NCBI GenBank assembly: GCA_030950865.1
Contig: JAUZQR010000188.1
Location: 1 to 6,847, forward strand
Length of the DNA stretch: 6,847 nucleotides
Reading direction: 5' to 3'
From: Mariprofundaceae bacterium
Lineage (GTDB): Bacteria > Pseudomonadota > Zetaproteobacteria > Mariprofundales > Mariprofundaceae
Shown here: piece after piece, positions 6,381-6,847 of the stretch
Position numbering within the stretch: the first letter of the stretch is position 1
How the letters are laid out: every line of letters starts with the position of its first letter
The notes under the pieces: model-generated
Databases searched by the model: none
What the model saw: the letters and a program-made list of their open reading frames with translations, nothing else
What the model was told of the DNA's origin: nothing
Translations under genes and position numbers: made by a program

Positions 6381-6424
6381 GTGTGTCATTGTGCCTGTGA
6401 TCATAAATACCATCCGTGACACAC
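6381..6424. promoter_or_regulatory. Inverted repeat flanking the predicted promoter of the cNMP-fold gene
   Basis: GTGTGTCA (6381-6388) and its exact complement TGACACAC (6417-6424) lie 28 bases apart in the divergent region. Between them, on the minus strand, is TATGAT (6400-6405), a five-of-six -10 match. It would start transcription near 6393, about 35 bases before the ATG at 6358. No good -35 exists at 16-18 bp spacing (TGATGT at 17), as in activator-dependent promoters. The repeat may be an operator; no known regulator site matches clearly. Confidence 0.35.
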
Positions 6425-6430
6425 ATCACC

Positions 6431-6459
6431 ATGACATTCTAGCTGTTGCAACATAGGTT
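6431..6459 (+). promoter_or_regulatory. Possible glyQ promoter
   Basis: ATGACA (6431-6436), 17 bases, then TAGGTT (6454-6459). The -35 matches five of six consensus bases and the -10 only three. A perfect 10 bp palindrome TGTTGCAACA (6444-6453) sits in the spacer. The position is right for a leader of about 25 bases before the GTG at 6492, but the -10 is poor. Confidence 0.25.
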
Positions 6460-6479
6460 TGCCGAACTTTTTCAACGTT

Positions 6480-6484
6480 GGGAG
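6480..6484 (+). promoter_or_regulatory. Ribosome binding site of glyQ, supporting the GTG start
   Basis: GGGAG seven bases before the GTG at 6492. It decides the non-ATG start, since no upstream in-frame ATG lies nearby and the internal ATG at 6516 would cut off conserved residues. The 11-base odd palindrome ACACGTCGTGT (6485-6495) follows directly and overlaps the start codon. Confidence 0.7.
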
Positions 6485-6491
6485 ACACGTC

Positions 6492-6847
6492 GTGTTAACT
6501 TTTCAAGATTTGATTATGACATTACAACAGTTTTGGGCAAAACAAGGCTGTGTTGTGCAACAGCCTTATGATAGTTCGATGGGTGCAGGAACCTTTCATC
6601 CAGCTACATTTATGCGGGTATTGGATGATAAAGACTGGAAAGCTGCTTATGTGCAACCATGCCGTCGCCCAACCGATGGTAGATATGGCGAAAACCCCAA
6701 CCGTTTACAGCATTATTATCAATTTCAGGTGATTCTAAAACCTGCACCCGAAGATATTTTAGATTTGTATTTGGCATCGTTGCGTGAAATCGGCATTGAT
6801 ACGGATGTTCATGATATTCGTTTTGTGGAAGATGATTGGGAATCACC
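6492..6847 (+). CDS. glyQ: Glycyl-tRNA synthetase alpha subunit GlyQ (3' end cut by window)
   Basis: Catalytic subunit of the bacterial alpha2beta2-type glycyl-tRNA synthetase, which charges tRNA-Gly; the beta subunit GlyS normally follows. The first 118 complete codons are present, about 40 percent of a protein near 300 residues. Recognisable motifs are [18 protein letters not shown] (3-20), [14 protein letters not shown] (31-44), [20 protein letters not shown] (51-70), [13 protein letters not shown] (72-84) and [13 protein letters not shown] at the edge. These follow the class II core of GlyQ almost residue for residue. The start is a GTG at 6492 with GGGAG at 6480-6484, seven bases upstream. 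The first ATG, at 6516, would remove the conserved TFQDLI start, so GTG is preferred. Divergent from the cNMP-fold gene. No T-box leader is visible. Confidence 0.97.
   Translation, partial: MLTFQDLIMTLQQFWAKQGCVVQQPYDSSMGAGTFHPATFMRVLDDKDWKAAYVQPCRRPTDGRYGENPNRLQHYYQFQVILKPAPEDILDLYLASLREIGIDTDVHDIRFVEDDWES
6544..6567 (+). repeat. Hairpin-forming inverted repeat in the early glyQ coding region
   Basis: AAGGCTGT (6544-6551) and its exact complement ACAGCCTT (6560-6567) with an 8-base loop, starting 52 bases into glyQ. It codes for conserved residues ([11 protein letters not shown]), so protein constraint may explain it. A modest mRNA hairpin is possible. Confidence 0.35.

Noticed and set aside
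6610..6846. Minus-strand frame across glyQ
   Set aside because: The plus strand encodes highly conserved GlyQ residues here; the antisense frame has no support.
1..6847. Mobile element, defence island, CRISPR array or new system
   Set aside because: All complete genes but one belong to recognisable core families. No transposase, integrase, attachment site, repeat array or foreign-looking composition block is visible.

Overview
The window reads as a chromosomal housekeeping region of a Gram-negative, LPS-making bacterium. Eight complete genes lie on the minus strand, and the first part of glyQ lies on the plus strand at the right end. LptA, LptB, LptC, KdsC and KdsD together require an outer membrane with Kdo-containing lipopolysaccharide. 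The gene order kdsD-kdsC-lptC-lptA-lptB is the one familiar from Proteobacteria. Protein lengths and motifs are proteobacterial and the base composition is moderate, by eye somewhat AT-rich. A zetaproteobacterial or gammaproteobacterial host would fit, but the sequence alone does not decide this.

Right to left, which is the direction of minus-strand transcription, the layout is as follows. A divergent intergenic region (6359-6491) separates glyQ (+, GTG start at 6492, cut by the window end) from a small stand-alone cyclic-nucleotide-binding-fold protein (-). A 181 bp gap with a good promoter candidate and small repeats follows. Next is a six-helix membrane protein of unknown function (-). An 83 bp gap holds a neat 8 bp hairpin just upstream of the ribosome binding site of an M23 (MepM/Csd3-like) peptidoglycan endopeptidase. 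From that peptidase onward the genes are packed tightly: peptidase, kdsD, kdsC, lptC, lptA, lptB and the first 12 complete codons of another gene at the left edge. Gaps are 2 and 7 bp, overlaps are 4 bp ATGA at three junctions, and there is a TAATG overlap at the last one. This is almost certainly one translationally coupled operon.

Functionally, KdsD makes arabinose 5-phosphate and KdsC dephosphorylates Kdo 8-phosphate; both serve Kdo synthesis for the LPS inner core. LptB powers the LPS exporter, LptC links the inner-membrane complex to the bridge, and LptA forms the periplasmic bridge. The M23 endopeptidase at the head of the operon adds a murein-remodelling activity to outer-membrane building. 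The membrane protein and the cNMP-fold protein are probably separate units.

I found no mobile element, CRISPR array, RNA gene or clearly new system. The points most worth a second look are the peptidase-Kdo-Lpt coupling, the cNMP-fold protein lacking the usual cAMP-binding arginine, the unknown membrane protein, and the palindromes in the intergenic regions.
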